Assembly (NCBI GenBank): GCA_001769215.1
Contig: MEOL01000045.1
Coordinates: 1 to 64,000 of the forward strand
Origin: Bacteroidetes bacterium GWF2_41_31
GTDB taxonomy: Bacteria > Bacteroidota > Bacteroidia > Bacteroidales > F082
Direction of reading: 5' to 3'
DNA: 64,000 nt
How positions within the stretch are numbered: position 1 is the stretch's first letter; each line of letters begins with the position of its first letter. The translations under genes and the position numbers were made by a program. Positions 1 to 9,671 of this stretch are shown here, piece after piece. Below the pieces are notes generated by a model, which was given only the letters and a program-made list of their open reading frames with translations, had not been told where the DNA came from and searched no databases.

Positions 1-131
1 TAGTTTAACAAGGCGTCCTGATTGAATGCCAGCATAGTGGTGGCGATTAAAAAAACCAGGGTGCCCACCAGAAAATGAGGCGCCACCACCCAGATAGAAG
101 GTGCGTTTTTAGTACTTAAACCTGGCTGCAT
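1..131 (-). CDS. N-terminus of a membrane protein (partial, runs off the window)
   Basis: The first 43 codons of a minus-strand gene are visible; the rest lies outside the window. The ATG at 131 shares its A with the TAA stop of the DUF2249 gene (TAATG), which implies translational coupling and one operon with ric. The peptide begins MQPGLSTKNAPSIWVVAPHF and continues into a hydrophobic stretch with small residues, consistent with a first transmembrane helix. Such neighbours of DUF2249/ric genes are often NnrS-like or heme-copper-oxidase-like membrane proteins. That is inference from context; too little sequence is present to assign a family. Confidence 0.55.
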   Translation of the reverse strand, partial: MQPGLSTKNAPSIWVVAPHFLVGTLVFLIATTMLAFNQDALLN

Positions 132-658
132 TACTTAAAGATTATCAGTTTGGTGTTGCTTTCATCCACTACTTTTGAAGCCCAGATATAATGTCGGTCT
201 TCCAATTCGGGCAACAGGAACTGTGGTAACCTTTGGTGGTGGACAAACAATGCCTCCCCTTCTTTTAATGTTTCAAGCGATTCGAGAATGGTAACCATAG
301 GCATGGGCATCTCCAGAAGGCGCACATCAAGCTCCACCATGCACCCTTTGAATTTGGATTCACATTCCTCAAACGACATGGATTCACGCGTGGAAGTAGG
401 CTTGATTTCTTCAACTGATTGATTTTCCAATTTTTCAATAAAGGTATGTACTACAGAAATATCCGAGCGATCAGTTTCGTAATCATAGCCCTCTTTTTTT
501 AATTTATTTAGTAATGGGATAGGCTCGAATGAATTGACAATTTCCAGGGTATGCCCGGCAGGGAGTTTTTCGAGTGCCGACATGATGGTGACAAAAGGGT
601 CGGTGCCAGATGCCATGATGGGCCTCACGTCCAACGTTATTATATTTTCTTTTTTCAT
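131..658 (-). CDS. DUF2249 tandem-domain protein
   Basis: A soluble protein of 175 residues with two copies of the DUF2249 fold, a TusA-like small domain. The first begins near residue 8 (ITLDVRPIMASGTDPF), the second near residue 108 (VELDVRLLEMPMPMV). Each shows the LDVR start, a PxxxxLxxLExL helix and a C-terminal strand. The ATG at 658 is preferred over a GTG one codon upstream. DUF2249 genes in many bacteria sit with ric/hemerythrin and NO-reductase genes, and this one is 19 bases downstream of ric in the same direction. A role in nitrosative-stress metabolism or redox-sulfur chemistry is inferred; no catalytic residue can be pointed to. Confidence 0.8.
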   Translation of the reverse strand: MKKENIITLDVRPIMASGTDPFVTIMSALEKLPAGHTLEIVNSFEPIPLLNKLKKEGYDYETDRSDISVVHTFIEKLENQSVEEIKPTSTRESMSFEECESKFKGCMVELDVRLLEMPMPMVTILESLETLKEGEALFVHHQRLPQFLLPELEDRHYIWASKVVDESNTKLIIFK

Positions 659-677
659 CACTTATATTGGTTTAAGT

Positions 678-1403
678 TTAGTATGTGATTAATTCTTTCT
701 CCAATTTAATAGACTTGGGGAACAAAATATTATTCTCCAAATGAATATGCAAATGCAAATCCTCTTCAAATTCTTTCAGTAATGCAATTGTTACCCGGTA
801 GGTATTACAGGCATCTGCAGGTGTTGTATAATGATTGCTTAGCTCCTCAATTTTTCTAAAACGGTCACCTTCAATGGTATGTTCTTCCTCCATTATTCTT
901 ATCAGGTTTTCAATGCTGCCAAAGCCAGGCACAACTATTTTAGTGCCTTCTTGTCTGGCTTGAACCATTTTTTGGATATAAGGAAACAAATCCAATTCTT
1001 CTTTCTTCATATGCTGGGCCAGCACCCCAACGGAATCGTTAAAAAGGTCATTAATTTCAAAAAGTTCAGGATGCCGTTCGCCATGAACCTCGCATATTTT
1101 ATTCAGATAGGGTATTATTTCCACGGATTTTTCTTCCACATACCGGTGGTGCTTTTTCACGATATAATCGACCAGCAAGTCCAATGGCCATGTTTGATAA
1201 TCGATTGTACTTCCTTTTTCCCGGGCAACTTCATCCAGGTCCTTTAGCACTATTCCGGCATCAATGCTTTTCTTTTCACAAGCATCATGGATGGTTGTGT
1301 TGCCCTGGCAGCAAAAATCTATTCCGTATTTTTTAAAAACCGATGCTGTGCGGTAGTCTTGTGCTACCAATTCACCGATAATTTGTTCCTTTAATGTATT
1401 CAT
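678..1403 (-). CDS. ric: Iron-sulfur cluster repair di-iron protein (RIC/ScdA/YtfE family)
   Basis: A cytoplasmic di-iron protein of 241 residues that repairs Fe-S clusters damaged by nitric oxide or oxidants. The N-terminal ScdA_N (DUF542) domain carries the family Cys pair in DFCCQG (residues 29-34). The rest is a hemerythrin-like four-helix bundle with the expected His/Glu ligands: HH near residue 85, HGERH, AQHMKKEE, EEEH and HLHIHLENN near the C-terminus. Length is normal (about 220-245). It starts the operon ric - DUF2249 - membrane protein. A 16-bp palindrome at 1432-1447, related to the one in front of the divergently acting Rrf2 gene, lies 29 bases upstream of the ATG, so NO-responsive repression is likely. 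Confidence 0.9.
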   Translation of the reverse strand: MNTLKEQIIGELVAQDYRTASVFKKYGIDFCCQGNTTIHDACEKKSIDAGIVLKDLDEVAREKGSTIDYQTWPLDLLVDYIVKKHHRYVEEKSVEIIPYLNKICEVHGERHPELFEINDLFNDSVGVLAQHMKKEELDLFPYIQKMVQARQEGTKIVVPGFGSIENLIRIMEEEHTIEGDRFRKIEELSNHYTTPADACNTYRVTIALLKEFEEDLHLHIHLENNILFPKSIKLEKELITY

Positions 1404-1431
1404 TTCGTTAGATTTAATTTGTTCGTATTAT

Positions 1432-1447
1432 TGGATAAGTATATCCA
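1432..1447. promoter_or_regulatory. Probable Rrf2-family operator upstream of ric
   Basis: Perfect inverted repeat TGGATA-N4-TATCCA between ric (start 1403) and the end of the Rrf2 gene (1466). The flanks also resemble the longer 24-bp palindrome at 1941-1964 in front of the Rrf2 gene. Sharing of the motif by the regulator and its neighbour supports an operator for this regulator; binding is inferred. Confidence 0.7.
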
Positions 1448-1465
1448 CTATTAATTAAAATTTTT

Positions 1466-1900
1466 TTACCTTTTCAAAAAAGTTAATCCCCCGACCAAGC
1501 CCAGGGTTAAAGATTTCATCGTTGTCGTTTCAAGCATATTTTTTAGATCTTCCCTTATTCTTTTAAATTGAGAGTGTACAGGGCAGGGCATATTTTCATT
1601 GCAACTTGGCAATCCCAATCCACAACCATGATAAACTTTGTCGCCATCAATCGCGAATACAACTGCGGCTAAATTTACTTCTTCAATCACGGTCCTGTCC
1701 ATCGAAAAACCTCCCGTTGGTCCTTTATCCGTGTGTATAATTTTATTTAATGCAAGTTGTTGCAATATCTTTGAAGTATAAGCCTCCGGCGAATTGATGG
1801 CTTTGGCCACCTCTTTTAAGCTTACTTTTTTGTCCAACAACGATTGTTCAGCAATGTAAATTGAAGCCCTTATTCCGTATTCGCAAGATTTTGAAAACAA
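1466..1900 (-). CDS. Rrf2-family transcriptional regulator (NsrR-like, Cys-containing)
   Basis: A winged-helix regulator of 144 residues. The N-terminus matches the Rrf2 pattern (MFSKSCEYGIRA, then a helix-turn-helix near 24-50). Three cysteines follow in the C-terminal half (GCGLGLPSCNENMPCPVH, about residues 92-108), the arrangement that holds an Fe-S cluster in IscR/NsrR proteins. The reading frame starts with TTG at 1900; no ATG fits the conserved N-terminus. A -7 element TACCTTTG (CAAAGGTA on the plus strand, 1919-1926) lies just upstream, and the 24-bp palindrome at 1941-1964 covers the -33 region, so autoregulation is likely. Position next to ric suggests an NO sensor, but IscR-like or RsrR-like sensing is not excluded. 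Confidence 0.87.
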   Translation of the reverse strand: MFSKSCEYGIRASIYIAEQSLLDKKVSLKEVAKAINSPEAYTSKILQQLALNKIIHTDKGPTGGFSMDRTVIEEVNLAAVVFAIDGDKVYHGCGLGLPSCNENMPCPVHSQFKRIREDLKNMLETTTMKSLTLGLVGGLTFLKR

Positions 1901-1918
1901 ATTATCTTATTTAGGAGG

Positions 1919-1964
1919 CAAAGGTAGTTATTAAATTTATATAGTGGATAGATGTATCCACTAT
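1919..1964 (-). promoter_or_regulatory. Promoter and 24-bp palindromic operator of the Rrf2 gene
   Basis: The minus strand reads a Bacteroidota -7 box TACCTTTG (1919-1926). About 15 bases further upstream is the perfect inverted repeat ATAGTGGATA-N4-TATCCACTAT (1941-1964). The palindrome sits where the -33 box would be, so a bound repressor would block RNA polymerase. The core TGGATA-N4-TATCCA is identical to that at 1432-1447. Confidence 0.72.
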
Positions 1965-2212
1965 TATTTATCAACAAGGGAAAATTAATTCCTTTGTTTT
2001 ATAAAAAGTTTTCGGTCGTGATGGTTAAGCGGCAATTGGCAGAAAAGTATTTTTTTATTTTTTATTGAATTGATGTGAACCTGACTTCTTACGGTATGAT
2101 AATGCTGAATATATATGATAGTAAACATAATTAAACAAGCCGGAAGATTAGATAGATCAATAAATATCACTACAACAAACTAAATATAAAATGTTTGAAT
2201 ATATTATTAAAT

Positions 2213-2248
2213 ATTTAGATTAAATCTAAATTATGACCGCAATCATAA
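2213..2248. promoter_or_regulatory. Tandem palindromes upstream of the nar operon; one of Crp/Fnr type
   Basis: Two adjacent inverted repeats precede the cytochrome-nar operon. ATTTAGAT-N3-ATCTAAAT lies at 2213-2231. TTATGA-N6-TCATAA lies at 2231-2248; it has the TGA-N6-TCA core of Crp/Fnr-family sites and its centre is 70 bases before the ATG at 2310. Two Crp/Fnr regulators are encoded downstream of the same operon. The rest of the 1901-2309 gap shows only AT-rich DNA and no convincing gene. Confidence 0.6.
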
Positions 2249-2309
2249 AAAAGGATAATAGAGAATAAAATAGTAATATTTTTACCTCCGAATTCTAATC
2301 CTGTTTTTC

Positions 2310-3152
2310 ATGAACAAGAACCTAATGAACTCCATTTTATTGATTGTTGGAATATTTTTGTTTACCATTGGCAGAGCTGATGAGGGTGAACAACTTTTTA
2401 AAACAACCTGCGCTGCTTGCCATACTATTGGAAAAGGCAGGTTGGTAGGACCGGATTTGTCGGGGATAAACCAGAAAAAAAGTAAGGAATGGCTGGTTCC
2501 GTTTATTAAATCCTCAACAACGATCATAAAAAGTGGTGATACAGATGCGGTGGCTATCTTCAAAGAATACAACAGCATTATGATGCCGGATGTTGCCTAT
2601 TCTGAAGCGCAGATTGTTAGTATCCTTAACTATATCAGCTCGGACAGAAGCAGTGGTGGTCAGGAACAGACTGTGATAACCGATATCTTAAGCGGGACAA
2701 CTTTGGAAAATATCAAGATCGGGCTTCTGCTTTTTTCCGGAAAACAGCCTTTTACAAATGAAGGTCCTGCCTGTGTTGGTTGTCATAAAGTAAAGGACGA
2801 AAGAATTTTTAGCAGTGGAACCCTTGCCAAGGACCTTACCGAATCGTACGATATATTGGGAAGTGCCGGAATAGCTGCTGTAATTAAAAGCCCTCCTTTT
2901 CCTGTAATGACTGCTGCTTTTACGAATCATGACTTAACTGAAGAAGAAGTGATTAACGTGACAGCCTACCTTAAAAATGTCAGTGAAGAAAGATATTACC
3001 AGCGACCGACCGATTTCAGCACCACGTTTGCATTTTTTGGATTGGTGGTCTTTGTAACGATTTTTATGAGTACGGTCCTATTATATTTTAAAAGGAAAAA
3101 ATTTCCGGTAAACCGGGAAATCCTTGACAGGCCTTCAAAAGTAATTAACTAA
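2310..3152 (+). CDS. Membrane-anchored diheme cytochrome c (NarC-like)
   Basis: A periplasmic cytochrome of 280 residues with a signal sequence (residues 1-22), two c-type heme motifs (CAACH at 34-38, CVGCH at 155-159), a likely Met ligand in IMMPD (about 91) for the first heme, and a C-terminal transmembrane anchor (about 240-260). It lies 16 bases before narG and opens the operon. Thermus nitrate reductase operons also begin with a diheme cytochrome, NarC, that passes electrons to and is needed for the nitrate reductase; an equivalent role here is inferred from position and architecture, not from clear sequence identity. Confidence 0.85.
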   Translation: MNKNLMNSILLIVGIFLFTIGRADEGEQLFKTTCAACHTIGKGRLVGPDLSGINQKKSKEWLVPFIKSSTTIIKSGDTDAVAIFKEYNSIMMPDVAYSEAQIVSILNYISSDRSSGGQEQTVITDILSGTTLENIKIGLLLFSGKQPFTNEGPACVGCHKVKDERIFSSGTLAKDLTESYDILGSAGIAAVIKSPPFPVMTAAFTNHDLTEEEVINVTAYLKNVSEERYYQRPTDFSTTFAFFGLVVFVTIFMSTVLLYFKRKKFPVNREILDRPSKVIN

Positions 3153-3168
3153 GCTAACATATATTTTT

Positions 3169-6100
3169 ATGAGTTGGATCAAAGATTTAATTTCCCCAAA
3201 AACCCGACAGTGGGAAGAGTTTTACCGAAACCGATATCAACACGATAAAGTTGTAAGAAGCACACATGGTGTGAATTGTACCGGTGGCTGTAGTTGGAAC
3301 ATCCATGTAAAAGACGGTATCGTGGTTTGGGAAACCCAGGCACTCGATTATCCTTTGCTTGAAAAATCGTTGCCACCTTACGAACCGAGAGGTTGCCAGC
3401 GTGGTATTTCGTTTTCCTGGTATCTGTACAGCCCGATCCGGGTAAAATATCCGATGATACGAGGAGCTTTGCTGGATATTTTTAATGAAGAAAAAGCCAA
3501 AACAGGTGACGCTCTGAAAGCCTGGGAAAATATACAAAACAACCCTGAAACCAGGAAAAGGTATCAGACAGCAAGGGGAAAAGGCGGACTCAGACGTGTT
3601 AACTGGGATGAAGCTCTGGAGATTATAGCGGCTTCAAATATTTATACTACCAAAAAATACGGTCCTGACAGGCTGGTTGGCTTTTCTCCAATACCAGCTA
3701 TGTCAATGCTAAGCTATGCTGCAGGTTCACGCTTTTTACAATTAATGGGTGGTGTCAACCTCAGTTTTTATGATTGGTATTGCGACCTGCCCAACTCTTT
3801 TCCTGAGATTTGGGGAGAGCAAACGGACGTGGCCGAAAGTGCCGATTGGTACAACTCAAAATTTATCGCTTGTATGGGTGCCAATCTGGGGATGACCCGT
3901 ACGCCGGATGTCCATTTTTTTGCTGAATCGAGACACAATGGAACCAAAACGGTTGTTTTTGCACCCGACTTTAATATGGTGGCCAAATATGCTGATAAAT
4001 GGGTTCCGGTTCATGCAGGGCAGGATGGTGCCTTCTGGATGGCGGTAGTTCATGTTATTTTAAAAGAATACCATCACGAAAAACAAGTTCCTTATTTTAT
4101 TGATTACACAAAAAGGTACACTGACAGCCCCTTCCTTGTTGAGGTTATTGAACAGGATGGAAAACTTGTTCCGGGACAAATGTTGAGGGCCGGGAAAGTC
4201 AATAAGTATAAAGACATCGAAAATGGTGAATGGAAATTTCTGAATATAGATTCAAAAACCGGTGACCTTGTTTGTCCGGGTGGAAGTTCGGGACATCGTT
4301 GGGACAGTAATGACGGCAACTGGAACATGAAATTTGAGGATGCCGAAACAGGTAAAATTTACGACCCGATTTTAACTCTACTCGATAAAAATGATGAAAT
4401 CCTTCAGCTTGATTTTATTGAATACGGAAATGAGATTATCGCGAAAAGAGGCGTACCTGTAAAATATATAGAAACCGTAGATGGCCTTGTAAAAGTAACT
4501 ACAGTTTACGACCTTATCATGGCCCAATATGGCGTTGATCGTGGATTGGGAGGCGATTATCCGGCTTCGTACGATGAAAAAGAATCAGCCTATACTCCGG
4601 CTTGGCAAGAAATATTTACCGGAATTGGCCCAAAAACCGTTTTGCAGTTTGCCCGTGAATGGAGCCGTACTGCGGAAACGACGAATGGAAAATGCAGCAT
4701 CATCATCGGGGCAGGGATCAACCATTGGTACCATAGCAACCTTATTTATCGTGCGGGAACAATGGCCCTTATGCTCACTGGCTGTATCGGGGTAAACGGT
4801 GGCGGGATGAACCATTATGTCGGACAGGAGAAACTGGCGCCGGTTGATTCTTGGAGTTCAATCATGTCAGGAAAGGATTGGCAGGGCCCTCCAAGATTGC
4901 AACAAACACCTATCTGGCACTACATGAATTCTGACCAGTGGCGTTATGATGGCAATCATTCTGATTATAATACTGTTCCGAAAAATGAGTTGTCTCAATT
5001 GCATTCTGCCGATATGACCGTAAAATCGGTTCGCAATGGTTGGATGCCATTTTACCCTCAATACAACAAAAACAATTTTGAAATAGTTGCCGATGCCGAA
5101 AAAGCAGGAGCAAGAACTGATGATGAAATTAAAAAATATGTAGTCGAAAAACTGAAAAGCAAAGAAATTGTCCATGCCGTGGCCGAGCCTGATGAAGAGG
5201 TCAGTTTCCCTCGTGTCTGGTATATTTGGAGAGGCAACGCGATTGGAGGAAGTGCCAAAGGGCATGAATTCTTCTTAAAACATTATTTAGGGACGCACCA
5301 CAATTCTATAGCTGAAGACGTTGCCGACCAGTTTGTAAAAGATGTGAAATGGCGGAGCGAAAGCCCTAAAGGAAAAATGGACCTTATCGTCAACCTGAAT
5401 TTCAGGATGGATACATCGGCATTGTATTCCGATATTATACTTCCTGCTGCCTCATGGTACGAGAAAACCGACCTGAACAGTACCGACATGCATTCCTTTA
5501 TCCATCCACTGTCTGCAGCCATCGACCCTGTTTGGGAATCGAAAAGTGACTGGGTGATTTTCAGGGAAATAGCAAGGGTTACCAGTGAATTGGCAAAAAC
5601 CCATTTTAACGAACCGGTAAAGGATATTGTCAATACGCCTATTTCTCATGACAGTGCTGGCGAAATCTCTCAACGCCACATTAAAGACTGGAGTAAAGGC
5701 GAATGCGAACCCATTCCCGGAAAAACCATGCACGGGCTTGTTGTTGTGGAAAGGGATTACACCAAAGTCTATGATAAGTACATCAGTCTGGGACCCAATA
5801 TGAAAACTGGCCTGGGTGCTCATGGAAACAGCTACGATTCTACTGACTTTTACGAACAAATGCTGAACGATCGTGATCATGTCAGAAAAATTGACGGTGT
5901 TGAATACCCTTCCATTTATGAAGATGAGGAAGCAGCCAATGCAGTTCTTCGCCTTTCAAGCCTAACCAACGGGGAGCTTGCGCACAGGGCATATCGAGTT
6001 GCCGAAAAGAAAACAGGCCTGGCACTTTGTGACCTTTCCGAAGGAAACAAAAATGTTAGGATGAATTACAAAGATTTGCAGACCAGACCTCACCGTTATC

Positions 6101-6780
6101 TTAACTCACCGGTTTGGTCAGGATTACTGACTGATGGCAGGGCCTATTCAGCATATACCTACAACATTGAACGTTTGGTGCCATGGCGTACGCTTACCGG
6201 TCGTCAACATTTTTACCTGGATCACGAAGGATACATCAAGTTTGGTGAGCACCTTCCAACCTACAAACCATCTCCACGGCCAGAGGCTTATGGTGAGTTG
6301 CGAAAGACAGTAGCTACAGGAAAAGCAAAATTGCTGAATGTACTTACGCCCCACGGAAAATGGCATATACATTCCACCTATGGCGATACACTTCGAATGC
6401 TTACATTATCCAGGGGTATGGAACCATGCTGGTTAAGCGAGGAAGATGCCGCAGCCCTGGGAATAAAAGATAACGACTGGGTTGAAGTTTTCAATGACAA
6501 TGGGGTATATTCCACCAGAGCCTGTGTGAGCGCAAGGATCCCGAAAGGGGTGTGCTTTGTGTATCATGCTGTTGAACGTACTTATTCAACACCAAAATCA
6601 CAGGTAAGAGGAGGAAAACGCTCCGGTATAAACAACAGTTTTACCCGAATTCATCTCAAGCCTAACCTGATGGTTGGCGGATACGGACAGTTTACCTACC
6701 ACTTTAATTATTGGGGGCCTGTAGGTGTAAATCGTGACACGTTTGTATTGGTGCAGAAAATGGATAAAGTCGAATTTTAA
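3169..6780 (+). CDS. narG: Respiratory nitrate reductase alpha subunit
   Basis: The molybdenum catalytic subunit (1203 residues, normal length) reducing nitrate to nitrite. The N-terminus keeps the NarG pattern around the FS0 [4Fe-4S] cluster: His33, Cys37 and Cys41 in HGVNCTGGC and Cys76 in EPRGCQRG. The segment [10 protein letters not shown] (199-208) contains Asp206, equivalent to the molybdenum-ligand Asp222 of E. coli NarG, followed by the conserved WGEQTDV...ESADWYNS. The only Tat-like feature is the degenerate N-terminal remnant [11 protein letters not shown] typical of cytoplasmic NarG. It is followed by narH after 12 bases, then narJ and narI. The product should face the cytoplasm, which agrees with the narK gene downstream. 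Confidence 0.97.
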   Translation: MSWIKDLISPKTRQWEEFYRNRYQHDKVVRSTHGVNCTGGCSWNIHVKDGIVVWETQALDYPLLEKSLPPYEPRGCQRGISFSWYLYSPIRVKYPMIRGALLDIFNEEKAKTGDALKAWENIQNNPETRKRYQTARGKGGLRRVNWDEALEIIAASNIYTTKKYGPDRLVGFSPIPAMSMLSYAAGSRFLQLMGGVNLSFYDWYCDLPNSFPEIWGEQTDVAESADWYNSKFIACMGANLGMTRTPDVHFFAESRHNGTKTVVFAPDFNMVAKYADKWVPVHAGQDGAFWMAVVHVILKEYHHEKQVPYFIDYTKRYTDSPFLVEVIEQDGKLVPGQMLRAGKVNKYKDIENGEWKFLNIDSKTGDLVCPGGSSGHRWDSNDGNWNMKFEDAETGKIYDPILTLLDKNDEILQLDFIEYGNEIIAKRGVPVKYIETVDGLVKVTTVYDLIMAQYGVDRGLGGDYPASYDEKESAYTPAWQEIFTGIGPKTVLQFAREWSRTAETTNGKCSIIIGAGINHWYHSNLIYRAGTMALMLTGCIGVNGGGMNHYVGQEKLAPVDSWSSIMSGKDWQGPPRLQQTPIWHYMNSDQWRYDGNHSDYNTVPKNELSQLHSADMTVKSVRNGWMPFYPQYNKNNFEIVADAEKAGARTDDEIKKYVVEKLKSKEIVHAVAEPDEEVSFPRVWYIWRGNAIGGSAKGHEFFLKHYLGTHHNSIAEDVADQFVKDVKWRSESPKGKMDLIVNLNFRMDTSALYSDIILPAASWYEKTDLNSTDMHSFIHPLSAAIDPVWESKSDWVIFREIARVTSELAKTHFNEPVKDIVNTPISHDSAGEISQRHIKDWSKGECEPIPGKTMHGLVVVERDYTKVYDKYISLGPNMKTGLGAHGNSYDSTDFYEQMLNDRDHVRKIDGVEYPSIYEDEEAANAVLRLSSLTNGELAHRAYRVAEKKTGLALCDLSEGNKNVRMNYKDLQTRPHRYLNSPVWSGLLTDGRAYSAYTYNIERLVPWRTLTGRQHFYLDHEGYIKFGEHLPTYKPSPRPEAYGELRKTVATGKAKLLNVLTPHGKWHIHSTYGDTLRMLTLSRGMEPCWLSEEDAAALGIKDNDWVEVFNDNGVYSTRACVSARIPKGVCFVYHAVERTYSTPKSQVRGGKRSGINNSFTRIHLKPNLMVGGYGQFTYHFNYWGPVGVNRDTFVLVQKMDKVEF

Positions 6781-6792
6781 AATAACCGAAAA

Positions 6793-8283
6793 ATGGATAT
6801 AAGATCACAAATTTCAATGGTGTTCCATCTCGATAAATGCATCGGGTGCCATACCTGTTCCATCGCATGCAAAAACATCTGGACCGATCGCAAAGGTGCT
6901 GAATATATGTGGTGGAACAATGTGGAAACCAAACCCGGCACCGGCTATCCGAGCAAATGGGAAGACCAGGATATATATAAAGGCGGATGGGAGATGAAAG
7001 GCAAAAAACTGAGCCTGAAAGGTGCTGGTAAGTTCAAAGGATTAAAGAATATGTTTCACAACCCGAATTTGCCTGTTATTGACGATTATTACGAACCATG
7101 GACCTATCAATACGAACATCTGTTTGAAGCAGAAGCAGGGGATGACCAGCCTGTTGCCCGCCCGGTTTCATTAATAACAGGCGAGTATATTACGCCAAAA
7201 TCAGGCCCAAACTGGGATGATGACCTATCAGGAAGTCAGGAATATGCACGAAAAGACGTGAATTTCAAAAACCTGTCGGCCCAGGAACAGGAAGCCATGT
7301 TTCAACTTGAGCGGATGACAATGCACTATCTGCCCCGCATGTGCAACCATTGCCTCAACCCGGCTTGTGTAGCCGCCTGTCCTTCTGGTGCCATTTACAA
7401 AAGGGGAGAGGACGGTATTGTACTCATCAACCAGAAAAAATGCCGGGCATGGAGAATGTGTGTTACAGCTTGTCCCTATAAAAAAAGTTATTACAATTGG
7501 AACACAGGCAAATCAGAAAAATGCTTGTTGTGTTATCCTCGTCTTGAATCAGGTCAGATCCCGGCATGTATGCATTCATGCGTTGGACGTATCAGATATC
7601 TGGGCGTCATGTTGTACGATGCCGATAAAATTAAAGATGTAGCTTCTTGTCCTGAAAGCGAATTGGTTGACAGGCAGCTGGATATTTATCTGGATCCATT
7701 TGATCCGGAAGTTATAAATGCGGCAAAAGAAAATGGAATTGCAGATTCCACAATTGATGCAGCCCAGAAATCGCCAGTTTATAAATTTGTAAAAAAATGG
7801 GGATTGGCGCTGCCTTTACATCCCGAATTCAGGACATTGCCTAACTTGTTTTACGTACCTCCATTGTTGCCAACCATGGCTTTTGTTGAAAACGGTACTT
7901 ATGAAACGACGAGTGAATCATTTTGGGGAGCTATTGAAAAATCAAGGCTACCGATTAAATACCTGGCTAACCTGTTCAGCGCCGGAAATGAAAAGACAAT
8001 CGAAGTAGTCCTGAAAAAATTGATGGCTGTAAGGTTACACCGCAGAAATGTAACAGTTGGCGATTTGCCCGAAAATGAAGTCACGGATCCCATGAAAGAG
8101 GTTTCGATGGATAAAGATACGGCTGATGCCATTTTCCGGCTTACTTCTCTGCCTTTATTCAGTGATAGGTTTGTAATCCCGGCAGCTCACCGCGAAGAAG
8201 CCATGGAAATGCTGGAAAGTACGGCTGATGTGAAAGGGAACCATGGCTTTGGTTTTAAGGAACCACCTAAGAGAGGCTTATAA
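6793..8283 (+). CDS. narH: Respiratory nitrate reductase beta subunit
   Basis: The iron-sulfur electron-transfer subunit of NarGHI (496 residues). Four Cys-rich motifs are visible: CIGCHTCSIAC (16-26), CNHCLNPACVAACP (about 184-197), CRAWRMCVTACP (about 217-228) and CLLCYPR...CMHSC. In the third motif a Trp replaces one Cys, the family signature that makes one cluster a [3Fe-4S] centre. Electrons would pass from NarI hemes through these clusters to NarG. It lies between narG and narJ with gaps of 12 and 15 bases. Confidence 0.97.
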   Translation: MDIRSQISMVFHLDKCIGCHTCSIACKNIWTDRKGAEYMWWNNVETKPGTGYPSKWEDQDIYKGGWEMKGKKLSLKGAGKFKGLKNMFHNPNLPVIDDYYEPWTYQYEHLFEAEAGDDQPVARPVSLITGEYITPKSGPNWDDDLSGSQEYARKDVNFKNLSAQEQEAMFQLERMTMHYLPRMCNHCLNPACVAACPSGAIYKRGEDGIVLINQKKCRAWRMCVTACPYKKSYYNWNTGKSEKCLLCYPRLESGQIPACMHSCVGRIRYLGVMLYDADKIKDVASCPESELVDRQLDIYLDPFDPEVINAAKENGIADSTIDAAQKSPVYKFVKKWGLALPLHPEFRTLPNLFYVPPLLPTMAFVENGTYETTSESFWGAIEKSRLPIKYLANLFSAGNEKTIEVVLKKLMAVRLHRRNVTVGDLPENEVTDPMKEVSMDKDTADAIFRLTSLPLFSDRFVIPAAHREEAMEMLESTADVKGNHGFGFKEPPKRGL

Positions 8284-8298
8284 CTAAGGAAATTTTTT

Positions 8299-8937
8299 AT
8301 GAAAAATCTAAATCATTATAAAATATTGGCTAACATGTTCAGGTATCCTGATGAACACAATGTGGAATATTCAGAAGAATTTCTGAAGCTATGTGCAAGG
8401 GAATTTCCTGAAAAGGTATATTCATTTAAACAACTCTTTACGGATCACAGCCTGTTGACAATCAGGGAGCAGCAGGAATATTACCTAAAAACCTTTGATG
8501 TACAGGCAATATGTTACCTTGATATTGGGTATGTGTTGTTTGGGGAGGATTACAAAAGAGCTCAATTGCTTGTAAACCTTCAAAGTGAGCACAAAAAAAC
8601 CGGGATAGATTGTGGCAGCGAATTGGGAGACCACCTGCCCAATGTGCTAACACTTCTCTCAAAAACAACAGACCCGGATTTTGCAGACGAACTTGGTTTC
8701 ATTATTACAATGCCGGCAATCAGATTTATGCTTACCAGATTCAAGAATATTACTACACATTATTATAAGGAAATACTGGAGGTTTTGTATGTATTCCTGC
8801 AACGCGATTTTAACGGGAAAGGTTTGATGGAATTTGCAATGCCGGAGGAGGTATTTAATGGTGACAGGGATTTTGTGATGTCCTCACCCAAGTCTGTTAT
8901 TTGCGATTCATTTTGTCATAAACATAAAACCATATAA
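8299..8937 (+). CDS. narJ: Nitrate reductase maturation chaperone (delta subunit)
   Basis: A cytoplasmic chaperone of 212 residues in the NarJ/TorD family. It is needed for insertion of the molybdenum cofactor and membrane docking of NarGH, but is not part of the final enzyme. The sequence is all-helical with YKILANMFRYPDE at the N-terminus, a normal NarJ opening. Assignment rests on length, position between narH and narI, and weak family pattern. The stop is followed two bases later by the narI start. Confidence 0.9.
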   Translation: MKNLNHYKILANMFRYPDEHNVEYSEEFLKLCAREFPEKVYSFKQLFTDHSLLTIREQQEYYLKTFDVQAICYLDIGYVLFGEDYKRAQLLVNLQSEHKKTGIDCGSELGDHLPNVLTLLSKTTDPDFADELGFIITMPAIRFMLTRFKNITTHYYKEILEVLYVFLQRDFNGKGLMEFAMPEEVFNGDRDFVMSSPKSVICDSFCHKHKTI

Positions 8938-8939
8938 TT

Positions 8940-9662
8940 ATGTTCAATAATTTTTTCTTTATTGGGTTGCCCTATGCGGCACTTACGGTTATGTTGGTCG
9001 GTTCCATTTTCAGGTACTTAAATTTTGGTTTTAAAGTATCTTCATTGTCCACACAGTTCCTTGAAACCAGGGAGTTGTTTTATGGAAGCCGTCCTTTTCA
9101 CTGGGGCCTGTTGTACTTGTTCTTCGGCCACTTAGTAGCATTTTTATTTCCCAGAAGTGTTCTTTTGTGGAACAGTGTGCCAGTTCGTTTGCTTATTTTG
9201 GAGATAGTAGCGTTGGGGTTTGGCATTTCGGCTTTCTTTGGTTTGTATTTATTGATTGTGCGTAGGTTAAAGCATAAGCGGTTAATAGTGGTTGCCAATA
9301 AAATGGATATTGTTGTTTATGTTATCCTTGCGGTTCAGATTATTTCGGGACTTTGGATCGCCTTTTTTTTCAGGTGGGGGTCCTCCTGGTTCGCCGGGAC
9401 GATGACGCCTTACATTAAGTCGATTTTTATGTTTACTCCTGATATTGCAGCCGTTTCAGCGATGCCGCTTGCTGTAAAAATCCATATCATTTCTGGTTTT
9501 ACAATGATAGGAATCATCCCGTTCACCAGGTTTATGCATTTCCTGGTTTATCCGTTTTCCTATATCTGGCGGCCCTATCAATATGTAATCTGGAATTGGG
9601 ATCGCAAGACAATAAGAAACCCAAAAGTAAAGTGGAAGATTCATAAACCAACTAATAACTAA
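8940..9662 (+). CDS. narI: Respiratory nitrate reductase gamma subunit (cytochrome b)
   Basis: The diheme b membrane anchor (240 residues, five transmembrane helices) that oxidises quinol and feeds NarH. The four axial histidines are in place: His54 and His64 in FHWGLLYLFFGH and His182 and His200 in KIHIISG...FMHFLVYP, with the same spacings (10 and 18) as His56/66 and His187/205 of E. coli NarI. Last subunit gene of the narGHJI cluster; narK starts 9 bases later. Confidence 0.95.
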   Translation: MFNNFFFIGLPYAALTVMLVGSIFRYLNFGFKVSSLSTQFLETRELFYGSRPFHWGLLYLFFGHLVAFLFPRSVLLWNSVPVRLLILEIVALGFGISAFFGLYLLIVRRLKHKRLIVVANKMDIVVYVILAVQIISGLWIAFFFRWGSSWFAGTMTPYIKSIFMFTPDIAAVSAMPLAVKIHIISGFTMIGIIPFTRFMHFLVYPFSYIWRPYQYVIWNWDRKTIRNPKVKWKIHKPTNN

Positions 9663-9671
9663 TTATTTGTT

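Noticed and set aside
879-1247. Plus-strand open frame of 122 codons opposite ric
   Set aside because: It is the antisense shadow of the clearly assigned ric gene and its translation has no recognisable family pattern.
1985-2170. Minus-strand 61-codon frame between the Rrf2 gene and the nar promoter
   Set aside because: Low-complexity, AT-driven translation without family pattern; it lies in a region that looks regulatory.
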